Below, in pieces: positions 10,505-19,602 of a stretch of 64,000 nt of DNA (the first letter of the stretch is position 1; every line of letters begins with the position of its first letter). The stretch covers positions 248,001 to 312,000 of the forward strand of contig CAWJSI010000012.1 in the NCBI GenBank assembly GCA_963845485.1, written 5' to 3'. This DNA is from Bog-756 sp963845485 (GTDB lineage: Bacteria > Actinomycetota > Acidimicrobiia > Acidimicrobiales > RAAP-2). The notes beneath the pieces were generated by a model. It saw only the letters and a program-made list of their open reading frames with translations, was not told where the DNA came from and ran no database searches. The position numbers and the translations under genes are program-made.

Positions 10505-12256
10505 GTGACTGTTGAATCATCGTCAGGGGCACCCGCGCTGTCCGTTCCGTTCGCACCGCTGGGCGGTCTCACCCAACAGGTGACCCAGCACGCCCCGCTG
10601 CCCCCGCCCGAGGAAGACCCCATGTGGTTCCAGCGGGCCGTCTTCTACGAGGTGCTGATCCGGGGCTTTTTCGACGGCAACAACGACGGGGTGGGGGACA
10701 TCCCGGGCCTCATCGCCAAGCTGGACTACCTCCAGTGGCTCGGGGTGGACTGCCTGTGGCTGCTTCCCTTCTACCCCTCGCCGCTCCGTGACGGGGGCTA
10801 CGACATCAGCGACTACTACTCGGTGCATCCCGAGTCGGGGACCGTCGACGACCTGAAGCGACTGTTGGAGGAGGCCCACGCCCGCGGCATCCGGGTCATC
10901 GCCGACCTGGTCATCAACCACACGAGTGACCAAAATCCGTGGTTCCTCGAGTCCCGACAGAGCCGGGACAACCCGAAGGCCGACTGGTATGTCTGGAACG
11001 ACGACGACCAGCGGTGGCCAGAGGCCCGTGTGGTCTTCATCGACGTGGAGCGATCCAACTGGGCCTACGACGCCCAGCGGGACCAGTACTACTGGCACCG
11101 CTTCTACTCCCACCAGCCCGACCTCAACTACGACAACCCCGAAGTGGCCGACGCCATGCTCAACGTGGTGCGCTACTGGCTCGACCTCGGACTCGACGGC
11201 TTCCGCCTCGACGCCGTCCCCTTCCTGTTCCAAAAGGACGGTACGGCGGGGGAGAACCTCCCCGAGACCCACGCCTTCATCCGGAGGGTGAGGAAGGAGC
11301 TGGACGACAACTACCCCGGGCGGATCCTGCTGGCCGAGGCCAACGGGTGGCCGGCCGACGTGGCCGACTACTTCGGGGACGACGACGAGTGCCACCTGTG
11401 CTTCAACTTCCCGCTGATGCCTCGGCTCTTCATGGCCGTCCGGCGGGAGCAGAGCTACCCCATCACCGAGATCCTGGCCCAGACCCCCGAGGCGCCGGGC
11501 AGTTCGCAGTGGGCCATCTTTCTACGCAACCACGACGAGCTGACCCTCGAGATGGTCACCGAGGAAGAGCGCGACTACCTGTTCTCCGAGTACGCCAAGG
11601 ATCCCCGGATGAAGCGCCACATGGGCATCGGGCGGCGGCTCGCCCCCCTGCTCGACCGTGACCGGCGGCTCTCCGAGCTCCTCTTCTACCTGCTGTTCAC
11701 CCTCCGGGGTAGCCCGGTCCTTTACTACGGCGACGAGATCCAGATGGGCGACAACCTCTATCTCGGCGACCGGGACTCGGTGCGCACGCCCATGCAGTGG
11801 ACGCCGGACCGCAACGGGGGATTCAGCCGGGCCGACTTCGCCCAGCTGTACCTGCCCCCGCTCATGGACCCGGTGTACGGCTTCTCGGCCGTCAACGTCG
11901 AGGCCCAGCAGCGCAACCCCAGCTCGTTCCTGCACTGGATGCGCCGGATCCTGGCCGTGCGCCGGGAGTTCCCCGTCCTCGGCACGGGCGAGCTCGAGGT
12001 CATCTCCTCGGCCAACCCGTCGGTGCTGGCCTTCGTACGCTCGGCCCCCGACGAGGCCCAGCGGGGCCCGGTGAACCCTGTCCTCTGCGTGCACAACCTG
12101 TCGCGGCTGGCCCAGCCGGCCGAGCTGCATGTGGAGCGGTGGGTGGGACGCCAGCCCATCGAGCTGCTCGGGCGGGTCGCCTTCCCGCTCATCGGCACCG
12201 AGCCCTACCGGGTCACTCTGGCCCCTTACGGGTCGCAGTGCTTCGAGATGGCCTGA
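10505..12256 (+). CDS. treS: Trehalose synthase (maltose alpha-D-glucosyltransferase)
   Basis: A GH13 family enzyme that interconverts maltose and trehalose in the cytoplasm. The 583-residue sequence has the TreS start YEVLIRGFFDGNNDGVGD, the nucleophile in DGFRLDAVPF (Asp236), the acid/base in LLAEANGW (Glu278) and the third acid in RNHDEL (Asp344). The typical TreS stretch around YYWHRFYSHQPDLNYD is also present. The first 39 residues are a Pro/Ser-rich extension, so translation could instead start at the ATG at 10622, but the GTG at 10505 has reasonable spacing. It is transcribed alone and converges with galT. Trehalose is a common osmolyte in this phylum. Confidence 0.95.
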   Translation: MTVESSSGAPALSVPFAPLGGLTQQVTQHAPLPPPEEDPMWFQRAVFYEVLIRGFFDGNNDGVGDIPGLIAKLDYLQWLGVDCLWLLPFYPSPLRDGGYDISDYYSVHPESGTVDDLKRLLEEAHARGIRVIADLVINHTSDQNPWFLESRQSRDNPKADWYVWNDDDQRWPEARVVFIDVERSNWAYDAQRDQYYWHRFYSHQPDLNYDNPEVADAMLNVVRYWLDLGLDGFRLDAVPFLFQKDGTAGENLPETHAFIRRVRKELDDNYPGRILLAEANGWPADVADYFGDDDECHLCFNFPLMPRLFMAVRREQSYPITEILAQTPEAPGSSQWAIFLRNHDELTLEMVTEEERDYLFSEYAKDPRMKRHMGIGRRLAPLLDRDRRLSELLFYLLFTLRGSPVLYYGDEIQMGDNLYLGDRDSVRTPMQWTPDRNGGFSRADFAQLYLPPLMDPVYGFSAVNVEAQQRNPSSFLHWMRRILAVRREFPVLGTGELEVISSANPSVLAFVRSAPDEAQRGPVNPVLCVHNLSRLAQPAELHVERWVGRQPIELLGRVAFPLIGTEPYRVTLAPYGSQCFEMA

Positions 12257-12265
12257 GGGACGGGG

Positions 12266-12285
12266 CCACACCTCCCTCCCTGTGG
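12266..12285. terminator. Candidate terminator hairpin between treS and galT
   Basis: In the 38-base gap between the convergent treS and galT stops, CCACA (12266-12270) pairs with TGTGG (12281-12285) around a ten-base pyrimidine loop, with a G-run behind it. Short stem, no T-tract; support is modest. Confidence 0.35.
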
Positions 12286-12294
12286 GGGGCGGTC

Positions 12295-13288
12295 CTAGCC
12301 GACGTGGGCCATCGGAACCGGCACGGCCAGCTCTTCGGCGGCCTGTTCGGGGTTCACGATGTTGATCATCACGCCGGTGCCCAGCTCGAAGCCGGCCACC
12401 GTGGTGATCTTCGGGACCACGTGGACGTGCCAGTGGTAGGGCTCGGGGGCACGGTAGGGGGCCGAGTGGAAGACGAGGTTGTAGGCCACGTCCCCGACCA
12501 CCTCTTTGAGCCGGCCGAGGATGACCTTGAGGGCCCTGCCCACCGCGACCAGGTCGGCCGGAGGGCTGTGGTGGAGGTGTGGCCCGTGGGCCCGCGGGAT
12601 GATCAGCATCTCGTAGGGGGCGCCGCTCCAGAACGGGCAGATGGCCAGGACCCGCTCGTCGGCGTAGATGACCCGGTGGTTGACGTTTTCCTCGGCATCG
12701 ACGGCGGTGCACAGGAGGCACCGCCCGGCGAATCGGGCGAACCCGGCCTGCTCCTCGACGAGCTCTCGGGGGACAAAGGACATCCCGAGCAGCTGGCCGT
12801 GGGGGTGTTCGATCGACGCACCCGCCTCCCGTCCGGCGTTCACGATGGCCTGGCTGTAGCGGAGGCCGGGGATCGAGGCATGCTCCCCGATGCGCTCGCT
12901 GATGGCCGTCATCACCGCGGTGGCCTGCTCGTCGCTCAGCTGGGACCACGAGTTCTGGTGGTCGGGGGACAGCACGATGACCTCGTGGATGCCGCCCGCC
13001 GTGGCCTGGGTGAACACCGGACCACGGTTGGTGACCACGAAGGGCGCATTGCCCTCGAAGGCCGGGTAGCGGTTGGGGACCACCCGCACCAACCAGTTGC
13101 CGTCGGCGTCCCTCGTCTCGAGGGTGGGGGTCACCTGCTCCTCGTTGCCAGGACAGAAGGGGCACGGCCCAGAGGTGTCGGCCTGGATCGGGGCGGCTCG
13201 CGGGGCGAAGGCCTGGGGGCGGGACGGCCCGCTCGGTGCTCACCACCACCCAGCGGCCGGTCAGGGGATCAAGTCGGAGCTGATTCAT
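12295..13288 (-). CDS. galT: Galactose-1-phosphate uridylyltransferase, with a one-base frameshift near its start
   Basis: GalT swaps UMP between UDP-glucose and galactose 1-phosphate in the Leloir pathway. From 13134 to 12295 one frame encodes most of the enzyme, including the active-site HPHGQ in SIEHPHGQLLGM and the second HIT-like segment YHWHVHVVPK. The N-terminus MNQLRLDPLTGRWVVVSTERA lies in another frame starting at 13288. Removing one base near 13225 joins the two and restores RPQAFAPRAAPI and the zinc motif CPFC. The full protein would be about 330 residues, the usual size. A base-calling error is as likely as a real mutation. It converges with treS. Confidence 0.85.
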
Positions 13289-13491
13289 CGGCGTTGCGCG
13301 TGGCCCCTGCTGGTCTGATGTGTCTGTCTACGCACGTGGGTCGCCACCTCGATCTGGTCGTCGACGCCCTCCTTCGACCCGGGTGCCGGGGTGAAGATGA
13401 CGGTACTGTTACGAGCGTAGCAATCTCGGCGGCGCAATAGGTGCAGGGGCCAGGGGCGGCCCCGGCTGGCTTTGATGCCAGAATCGCCCCG

Positions 13492-14091
13492 ATGACCCAT
13501 ACGGAGGGCTACTTGCTGGCCGTGACCCACGCCCGGGACGCCGGCTACGACATCATCCTGCTGGCCCATGTCCTCTCGGCCGCCGTCAGCCTGGTCGCGT
13601 TGGTCATTGCCGGCGCCAACGCCTGGGTCCTCCGGCGCTCGGGTCCCAGCTCGGATGCCATCCGCCGCTACTACCGTCCCGGGGTCAACTGGGCCGGGAA
13701 GGTCCTGTTTCTGGTGCCGATCCTGGGTGTCGTGCTCATGGTCCGGAGTCATGGGGACTGGTCGTTCTCTGACCAGTGGATCATGATCGGCCTGGCGCTT
13801 TGGGCCGTGGCGGCCATCGTGGCCGAGATGTACCTGTGGCCGGCCGAGCGCCGGCTGCAAGAGGCCGTCTCGACCCTCGAGCCAGTGGGCGGAGGCGCCG
13901 ACGGCGGAGTCCGGACTGCCGTGACAGCCGGGACGGTAGGCGATGTCGGCGCTCCTGGCGACTCGGGACACCGGCCAGAGTCCCGGGCCGACACCGGGTT
14001 GGGTGCAGTATGTCTGCGGGTGACCGTGCTGGCCGCATCGCTCTCGGTGGTGTTGGTGGCGGCCGCCGTCCTGATGGTGTCCAAACCCTGA
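13492..14091 (+). CDS. Predicted integral membrane protein, four transmembrane segments
   Basis: The protein, about 199 residues, has hydrophobic segments at ILLAHVLSAAVSLVALVIAG, VLFLVPILGVVLMV, MIGLALWAVAAIVAEMYLW and LAASLSVVLVAAAVLM. A Gly/Asp-rich loop of about 50 residues separates the last two. The pattern resembles the DUF2269-type small membrane proteins, but I am not certain of the family. The ATG at 13492 is preferred over the in-frame GTG at 13441, whose first 17 codons look non-coding. The loop before the last segment is low-complexity and may be poorly conserved. Function unknown. Confidence 0.7.
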   Translation: MTHTEGYLLAVTHARDAGYDIILLAHVLSAAVSLVALVIAGANAWVLRRSGPSSDAIRRYYRPGVNWAGKVLFLVPILGVVLMVRSHGDWSFSDQWIMIGLALWAVAAIVAEMYLWPAERRLQEAVSTLEPVGGGADGGVRTAVTAGTVGDVGAPGDSGHRPESRADTGLGAVCLRVTVLAASLSVVLVAAAVLMVSKP

Positions 14092-14171
14092 CCGGCATGG
14101 CCGATGCCGATGCCGGCCCGGGGGACGATCGCTTTGGTGGTTGGGACGCGGTCCAGGCTTTTGCCAGACCG

Positions 14172-16284
14172 TTACGGAACAGTGAGTGTCGCCGGATCGG
14201 TAGTGGCCGACCCGCCGGAGTTGGTGAACACGGCCCGGACCTCCCAACCGTTCTCGAAGGTGCCCGAAGATGTACCCGCTGAGCGTGCTCGAAGTCGAGG
14301 TGGCGTTGCCACTGATGTCGGACCAGGTGGTCCCTCCGTCGGTGGAGACCTGCCAGACCACCGAGGGGGTCGGGTCACCGCTGGCCGCCGCAGTGAAGGT
14401 GGCGACCTGCCCGGGAGCGACGCTCTGGTCAGTGGGCTGGGTGGCGACGGTCGGTGCGACCGGGGAGGTGACGGTGAGTGTCGCCGGATCGGTAGTGGCC
14501 GACCCGCCGGAGTTGGTGAACACGGCCCGGACCTCCCAACCGTTCTCGAAGGTCCCGAAGATGTACCCGCTGAGCGTGCTCGAAGTCGAGGTGGCGTTGC
14601 CACTGATGTTGGACCAGGTGGTCCCTCCGTCGGTGGAGACCTGCCAGACGACGAGGGGGTCGGGTCACCGCTGGCTGCCGCAGTGAAGGTGGCGATCTGC
14701 CCGGGAGCGACGCTCTGGTCGGTGGGCTGGGTGGCGACGGTCGGTGCGACCGGGAGGTGACCGTGAGTGTGGCCGCGCGGTGGTGGCCGACCCGCCGGAT
14801 TGGTGAACACGGCCTGATATTGGTTGCCGTTTTCGCTCAGCGCGGTGGAGGGGAGAGTCAGCGTGCCACTGGTTGAACCGCTGACGGGTGCAAAGGTGGT
14901 TCCGCCGTCGGTGGAGAGTCTCCCACTGCACGGTGGGGGAGGGGAAGCCCCCTGCGGTGGCGGTGAAACTTGCACTCGCGCCGGCGGTCACCGTCTGGCT
15001 CGTCGGCTGCGTGGCGATCGTCGGGGCCGTGTTGGGCGAGGTAACGATGGCGTAGCCTGACTCCGAGCCCGGTTCGGGGCCTAGCTGCTGCGCCGTGCTC
15101 CCGGCCGGCAGCGTCACCGCTACCGGCGTCGAGCTGTTGGTGGTGGTGCCGTCGCCGAGTTCACCTACGCCGTTGCCTCCCCATGCGTAGAGCTTTCCGT
15201 CCGAGCCGATGGCATAGCCGCTGAAGTAGCTTCCGCTGATCGATTCAGGCGTGACGCCGCTAGGCAAGGCCACCACCACCGGTAGGGAGCTGTTGGTCGT
15301 GCCACCGTTGCCGAGCTGACCTGCTGTGTCGTTGCCCCAGGCGTACTCGTGGCCGTCCGACCCAATGGCGTAGGCAAAGCCACCGCCACCGGCGACTGTC
15401 GTTGCGTGCACGCCCGAAGGCATCGAAACCACCACCGGCGTGGTGCTGTTGGTCGTGGTGCCGTTGCCGAGCTGACCGCTGCCGTTCAGGCCCCAGGCGT
15501 AGAGGTGCCCGTCCGACCCGATGGCGTAGCCGGTGCCGCCCCCACCGGCAATCGAGACCGGAGTCACTCCCGAGGGAAGGGGCACGACCACCGGCGTCGA
15601 GCTGGTTGCCGCGCCGCCGGTGCCGAGCTCACCGTAGAAGTTGTCACCCCAGGCGTAGAGGTGGCCGTCCGAGCCGATGGCGTAGCCGGTCTCGAACCCG
15701 GCAGGCGATGGCCTTTGGCGTCACCCCCGAAGGCAACGAGACCTCGACGGGCGTGTCGCTCATCGTCGTGCCATTCCCGAGCGCACCGTAGGGGCTGTCG
15801 CCCCAGCTGTAGAGGTTGCCGTCCGAGCCGATGGCGTAGCCGATGCCCTGGCCGGCGGCGATGGCCGTCGCATGGACGCCCGAAGGCAGGGCAACGACGA
15901 CCGGGCTCTGGCTGATACCCTCCCGTGGAGCCGTCACCCAGTCCGCCCCCGGAGTTGTCGCCCCAGGAGTAGAGATTCCCGTCCGAGCCGATGGCGAACC
16001 CGGCGAAGTAGGACGGTGCGGGATCGCCCAATCCCCCAGAACCGGCGAGGGCGGTCGGAGTGCACCCCGGTGGGAAGCGAAACCAGCGACGGTACGGAGC
16101 TGGTGGTCGTGGTGCCGTTGCCCAGCTCGCCGGCGGAGTTGTCGCCCCAGGCAAAGAGCCCGATCGAGCTGCCGGCGGGTGCCGCCGCCCCGGCAGGGGT
16201 CCTAGCCCAGGCCAGGGTCCCGACCAGCACCAGGACGCCGATGGTGCACCACCTGGCCGAACGGACAAGTGATCGAGTGAGCAC
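14172..16284 (-). pseudogene. Secreted RCC1-repeat / Ig-like-domain protein broken by several frame changes
   Basis: Reading from 16284 leftwards, a signal peptide (MLTRSLVRSARWCTIGVLVLV, then TPAGAAAPAG) is followed by about six RCC1-type units of the form GYAIGSDGHLYAWG-GQLGNGTTT-LPSGV, and then by three Ig-like domains with PTVATQPTDQSVAPG and YQAVFTNPAG/VRAVFTNSGG, ending near 14172. At least seven single-base frame changes are needed, near 16062, 15930, 15705, 14925, 14755, 14655 and 14255. The amino-acid pattern continues across every break, so the ancestral product of about 700 residues is easy to reconstruct. It may be decayed or mis-sequenced. A secreted adhesin-like or surface role is inferred. 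Confidence 0.7.
14182..14762. repeat. Two near-identical tandem copies (about 291 bp) encoding Ig-like domains
   Basis: The unit starting at 14182 recurs at 14474 and a degenerate third begins at 14763. The first two copies differ by only a handful of substitutions and three one-base indels (near 14255, 14655 and 14755). The natural period of 291 bp equals 97 codons, one Ig-like domain. Such identity suggests recent duplication or gene conversion and is also a likely place for assembly error. Confidence 0.8.
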
Positions 16285-16368
16285 GCCACACCCCCATGTA
16301 CAGAGGGACCTTCTTCGGCCTAGTGGCCTCGTGACAAAAGCTCGGTACGGTCCCCGGTACCTGAGGGG

Positions 16369-16396
16369 ACGCTACTCCCGGCCGTCGAGTTGTCAA
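16369..16396 (-). promoter_or_regulatory. Candidate promoter of the RCC1/Ig-like gene
   Basis: On the minus strand a perfect -35 hexamer TTGACA (16396-16391) is followed after 16 bases by TAGCGT (16374-16369) as a weak -10. It sits about 85 bases before the gene start at 16284. Only the -35 is strong. Confidence 0.4.
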
Positions 16397-16444
16397 GTGG
16401 CCTGAGCGCGGTGGCCACCCGCCCCAGCCGAGGCGGGTCGGACC

Positions 16445-17731
16445 CTACGTTGCCGAGGTGGGCGTGAAGCGACAGGACAGGTGCTTGATCCCGTTGATGA
16501 AGTTGGAGAGGAGGCGGTCCGGCTCGCCCGTGGCTTCGATGTCGGGGAGCCTCTGCAGCATCTCTCGAGTCATGACGTCGATCTCACGCCGGGCCAGGTG
16601 GGCTCCGAGGCAGAAGTGGGGACCGGCGGCGCCGAAGCCGAAATGCGGGTTGGGCGAGCGCCGCACGTCGAACGTATAGGGATCGTCGAAGACGGCCTCG
16701 TCCCGGTTGGCCGAGTTGTAGAAGAGGAGCACCTTGTCCCCCTCGTGGAGCTCCTCGCCGGCGAGAACGGTGTCGGATGTGACGGTCCTGCGCATCCAGA
16801 TGACCGGCGAGGCCCACCGCACGATCTCGTCGACGCCGGTGCTGGCGATGGAGGTCGGGTCGGCCTGCCAGAGGGCCCGCTGGTCGGGGTGCTCGGTGAG
16901 GGCCAAGAGCGCGTGGCTGATGGAGTTGCGGGTGGTCTCGTTCCCTGCCGTCAGCAACAGGATGAAAAAGGAGGCCAGCTCGCCCGAGGTCAGCGCTTCG
17001 CCGTCGATGTTGGTGGTGATGAGGGCGGTGGTCAGGTCGTCGGTGGGGTTGTCCACTCGATAGGCGCTGAGTTCGTTCATGAGGTCGGTCAGCTCCTGGC
17101 CGGCCTCGATGAAGGCCAGCACCGGATCGCTCCCTTCGGGGACGTACTCGGGGTCGCCGTTGCTCAGGATGATGTTCGAACAGCGGAGCACGGTGGCGTA
17201 CTGAGAGGGCGGCACGCCCATCATGTCGCAGATGATCTCCAATGGGAACGGGGTGGCGATCTCGGTGGCGAAGTCGCACTCGCCGAGCCCGGCGGCCCGA
17301 TCGAGGACCCGATCGGCCACCTCTTCGATGTTCTCCTCGATGCTCTTGATCCGCCGGGGGTTGAACGCCGCCGAGACGATGCGCCGGAGCCGGGCGTGGC
17401 GGGGATTGTCGGTCGAAATCATCCCCGCGAAGTACTCCACCATCTCGGGAGGGAGGTCGAGGATGCTCACCGCCCCCTGACCGGAGCAGAAGATCTCGGG
17501 ATGGCGGCTGATTTCGGCCACGTCCTCGTGTCGAGTGACGGCCCGGTAGCCGGGACCGGGCGGTGGGGCCAGGGCTGAGGTCTCGGTGGCGTCGGGTTCC
17601 TCGAAGAAGGCGAGGGGACGCTCGGCCCGGAGCAGTCGGAACGCTCCTTCTCGCTCACTCCAGGGCCGAGCCCAGAAGGCCAGGTCGGAGAGGTCGATCT
17701 CCTCGAGGCTGAGGACGGAGTCGGGGATCAT
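16445..17731 (-). CDS. Cytochrome P450, resembling actinobacterial CYP125/CYP142-type sterol hydroxylases
   Basis: A soluble bacterial P450 of about 428 residues. The I-helix oxygen-activation motif is AGNETTRN, the K-helix ExxR is EIVRWASP, and the heme ligand is Cys374 in FGFGAAGPHFCLGAHLAR. Overall layout (short N-terminus, SxANRDE-like SANRDEAVFDDP) matches the class that hydroxylates sterol side chains or fatty acyl chains with ferredoxin as partner, which is inference from pattern only. The ATG at 17731 is chosen. An upstream GTG at 17821 would overlap the next gene and add a non-conserved 30-residue stretch. It runs in the same direction as the siroheme gene and starts ten bases after it ends. 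The 36-46 kb acyl-CoA cluster is a plausible metabolic partner. Confidence 0.9.
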   Translation of the reverse strand: MIPDSVLSLEEIDLSDLAFWARPWSEREGAFRLLRAERPLAFFEEPDATETSALAPPPGPGYRAVTRHEDVAEISRHPEIFCSGQGAVSILDLPPEMVEYFAGMISTDNPRHARLRRIVSAAFNPRRIKSIEENIEEVADRVLDRAAGLGECDFATEIATPFPLEIICDMMGVPPSQYATVLRCSNIILSNGDPEYVPEGSDPVLAFIEAGQELTDLMNELSAYRVDNPTDDLTTALITTNIDGEALTSGELASFFILLLTAGNETTRNSISHALLALTEHPDQRALWQADPTSIASTGVDEIVRWASPVIWMRRTVTSDTVLAGEELHEGDKVLLFYNSANRDEAVFDDPYTFDVRRSPNPHFGFGAAGPHFCLGAHLARREIDVMTREMLQRLPDIEATGEPDRLLSNFINGIKHLSCRFTPTSAT

Positions 17732-17741
17732 GGGCTCCACC

Positions 17742-18485
17742 TTACTGAGGGGCCCTGCCCCACTCACTGCCGGATCCACCGGCCCCCGGTTCCGGGTGTT
17801 GGCAGGCGTCGCGGAGCGCAACGCGGGCCTCGTCGATCCGATCGTTCTCGACCAACGGCAGCACGACCGAGTCGATCAGATCGCCCCAGGCCACCGAGCC
17901 GGTCGGCCGACCGGAGGCCCGGAGTGTGGCCCTGGCCTCCTCGACGAGTGCGGCCACCGTGGCCAGACGGGGCGGTAGGGATGCGGCGATCCGATCGGCC
18001 AGCCAGCCGGCCAAGGCCGGGCTGGCGCCCCCGGTGGCGACGGCCACGGTCACCGTTCCCCGTCTGATCACTGCGGGGAGCTGGACCGTGCCGGGACGAT
18101 CGGTGTCGGCGCTGTTGACGAGGACCCCGGCTGCCGAGGCGTCGCCGAGCACCGCCGCGTCGACCGACGGGTCACCGGTCGCTGTGACTACGAACTCGTA
18201 GTGCGCAGCCTCGCCCGGGCGGTAGGCGCGTTCCTCGAGCACGATCGCTCCCGTGTCGGCCAGTGGTGCGAGGGCCGGGTCGGCGCGGAGCGCCACAACG
18301 GTGACGAGTGCACCGGATTCGAGCAGACCTTCCGCCCTCCGGACCCCCACCGGTCCTCCGCCGACCACCAGGCAGGCCCGGCCGGCCAGCGAAAGTACTA
18401 CCGGATAGGGGCGAGCCGACTCCGTCCTGCCGGGGTGACCCGACCCACCCCCGTCATCGTCCTCTTCAGATCCGCCCGTTGTCAC
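17742..18485 (-). CDS. Precorrin-2 dehydrogenase / sirohydrochlorin ferrochelatase domain protein (siroheme synthesis)
   Basis: The 247-residue protein matches the N-terminal half of CysG (stand-alone Met8/SirC type). It uses NAD+ to oxidise precorrin-2 to sirohydrochlorin and may insert iron to give siroheme. Visible features are the NAD-binding CLVVGGGPVGVRRAEGLL, the VVTATGDPSVDAAV segment and VNSADTDRPGTVQLPAV followed by VAVATGGASPALAGWLADR. The methyltransferase half of CysG is absent. The first 25 residues are Gly/Asp-rich and probably disordered. It diverges from cysH and the siroheme sulfite reductase, so its cofactor role fits the context. Confidence 0.88.
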   Translation of the reverse strand: MTTGGSEEDDDGGGSGHPGRTESARPYPVVLSLAGRACLVVGGGPVGVRRAEGLLESGALVTVVALRADPALAPLADTGAIVLEERAYRPGEAAHYEFVVTATGDPSVDAAVLGDASAAGVLVNSADTDRPGTVQLPAVIRRGTVTVAVATGGASPALAGWLADRIAASLPPRLATVAALVEEARATLRASGRPTGSVAWGDLIDSVVLPLVENDRIDEARVALRDACQHPEPGAGGSGSEWGRAPQ

Positions 18486-18605
18486 GACGTTGATCCGGCC
18501 GTCGTACGTGCAGTTTTTGTGGGGCCGAATCCGGGGCGCGTGCTGGATTTCCTACCGGATTGGGCTGGATTCTCGCAAAACTTGATCTGATTACTCATGT
18601 ATGAT

Positions 18606-18883
18606 CTCCTGCGTCGGATAACTGCTCCAGCATGACCTCTTCAGGGCCACTGCCAGGCAGTTCTTCGAATGACTCAACGGGATGCAGGGTATGACCGGGT
18701 CTCCGGGAAGGCCCGTCGGAGACCGTCGGGTGGAATGAGAACGGCTGTCGGAGGGTTGTTGGGTCTGTAGGAGTTGGTGCCACGGCCGGATGGTGGAGCC
18801 GACCGAGGAGTGACAGTCGGGCCGGGGTGAAGTCCCAGTCCGGCCGAGACGTAGTCAGACGTGAGACGGAGAGGGATCTGAAG
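18606..18883 (+). promoter_or_regulatory. Long structured 5' leader of the cysH operon, candidate riboswitch
   Basis: A TATGAT -10 candidate lies at 18600-18605 and the preferred cysH start is at 18884, leaving an untranslated leader of roughly 270 bases. It holds an 8-bp perfect hairpin (GGTCTCCG 18698-18705 / CGGAGACC 18717-18724). Closer to the gene is a compact block from about 18770: CCGAC...GTCGG, then GGCCGG...CCGGCC closing around GGTGAAGTCCC, then GTAGTCAGACGTGAGACGG. The GGTGAA-TCC and AGTCAGAC segments recall conserved parts of cobalamin (and, less well, FMN) riboswitches, but the match is incomplete and I cannot assign a class. It ends in a GAGAGGGA ribosome-binding site. Confidence 0.45.
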
Positions 18884-19567
18884 GTGAGCATCGTGGCCAG
18901 CAAATCGGAACTGGTGCAGCTGCAAGAGGAGATGGACGAGCAGTCGGCCGCCTTCGAGACGGCACCGGCAGGTCTGATCGTGGCGTGGGCGGTGGATCGG
19001 TTCGGGTCCAAGCTGACCATGGCGTCCTCCTTCCAAGAGGCCATCCTCATCGACATCGCCGTGAAGGTCGACCCGGCCATCGAGGTCGTGTTCCTCGATA
19101 CCGGCTCGCACTTTCCCGAGACGCTCGAGTACGTGGAGACCATTCGCAGTCGCTACGACCTCAACCTGACCGTGACCAAGCCGGTGGCGGGGGCTGAGGA
19201 GTGGCCGTGCGGGAGTGCCCAGTGCTGCGAGTTCCGCAAGGTGCGCCCCATGAAGCAGGCCATGGAGGGCAAAGAGGCATGGATCACGGGCCTGAAGCGG
19301 GTGGACGCTCCGACCCGCCGGGAGGCTCCCATCGTCGCCTACGACGAGAGTTGGGGCATGGTCAAGATCAATCCTCTGGCCACGTGGACCGAGCAGGACA
19401 TCGCCGGCTACGGAGCCGACCACGGCATCCCGCGCCATCCCCTCTTGTCCAAGGGGTATCTCTCCATCGGTTGCGCCCCCACCACGCGCCCGGTGAAGTT
19501 CGGCGAAGACCCCCGGGCCGGCCGCTGGGCCGATTCGGACAAGGTCGAGTGCGGACTGCACGTCTGA
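18884..19567 (+). CDS. cysH: CysH-type adenylylsulfate/PAPS reductase with an atypical cluster motif
   Basis: CysH reduces APS or PAPS to sulfite using thioredoxin. The 227-residue protein has the nucleotide-binding SSFQEAILIDI, the LDTGSHFPET segment and the catalytic C-terminal KVECGLH (Cys223). APS reductases bind [4Fe-4S] with a Cys-Cys pair and a later CxxC. Here the pair is present (Cys114-Cys115, QCCEFRKVRP), but the later motif reads CAPT (Cys197, Thr200), so the fourth ligand is missing. PAPS-type enzymes have Thr or Ser at that place, making this look like a mixed form. The GTG at 18884 has a good ribosome-binding site. The in-frame GTG at 18827 would lie inside the structured leader. 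It is followed by the sulfite reductase 35 bases later. Confidence 0.9.
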   Translation: MSIVASKSELVQLQEEMDEQSAAFETAPAGLIVAWAVDRFGSKLTMASSFQEAILIDIAVKVDPAIEVVFLDTGSHFPETLEYVETIRSRYDLNLTVTKPVAGAEEWPCGSAQCCEFRKVRPMKQAMEGKEAWITGLKRVDAPTRREAPIVAYDESWGMVKINPLATWTEQDIAGYGADHGIPRHPLLSKGYLSIGCAPTTRPVKFGEDPRAGRWADSDKVECGLHV

Positions 19568-19602
19568 GATGACGGCACCTCCCTCGCCGCTGCGTTCCTG
19601 AG

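Noticed and set aside
18827..18883. Extended cysH start at the GTG at 18827
   Set aside because: The extra 19 codons lie inside the structured leader, have no homology-like sequence, and the GTG at 18884 has a better ribosome-binding site.
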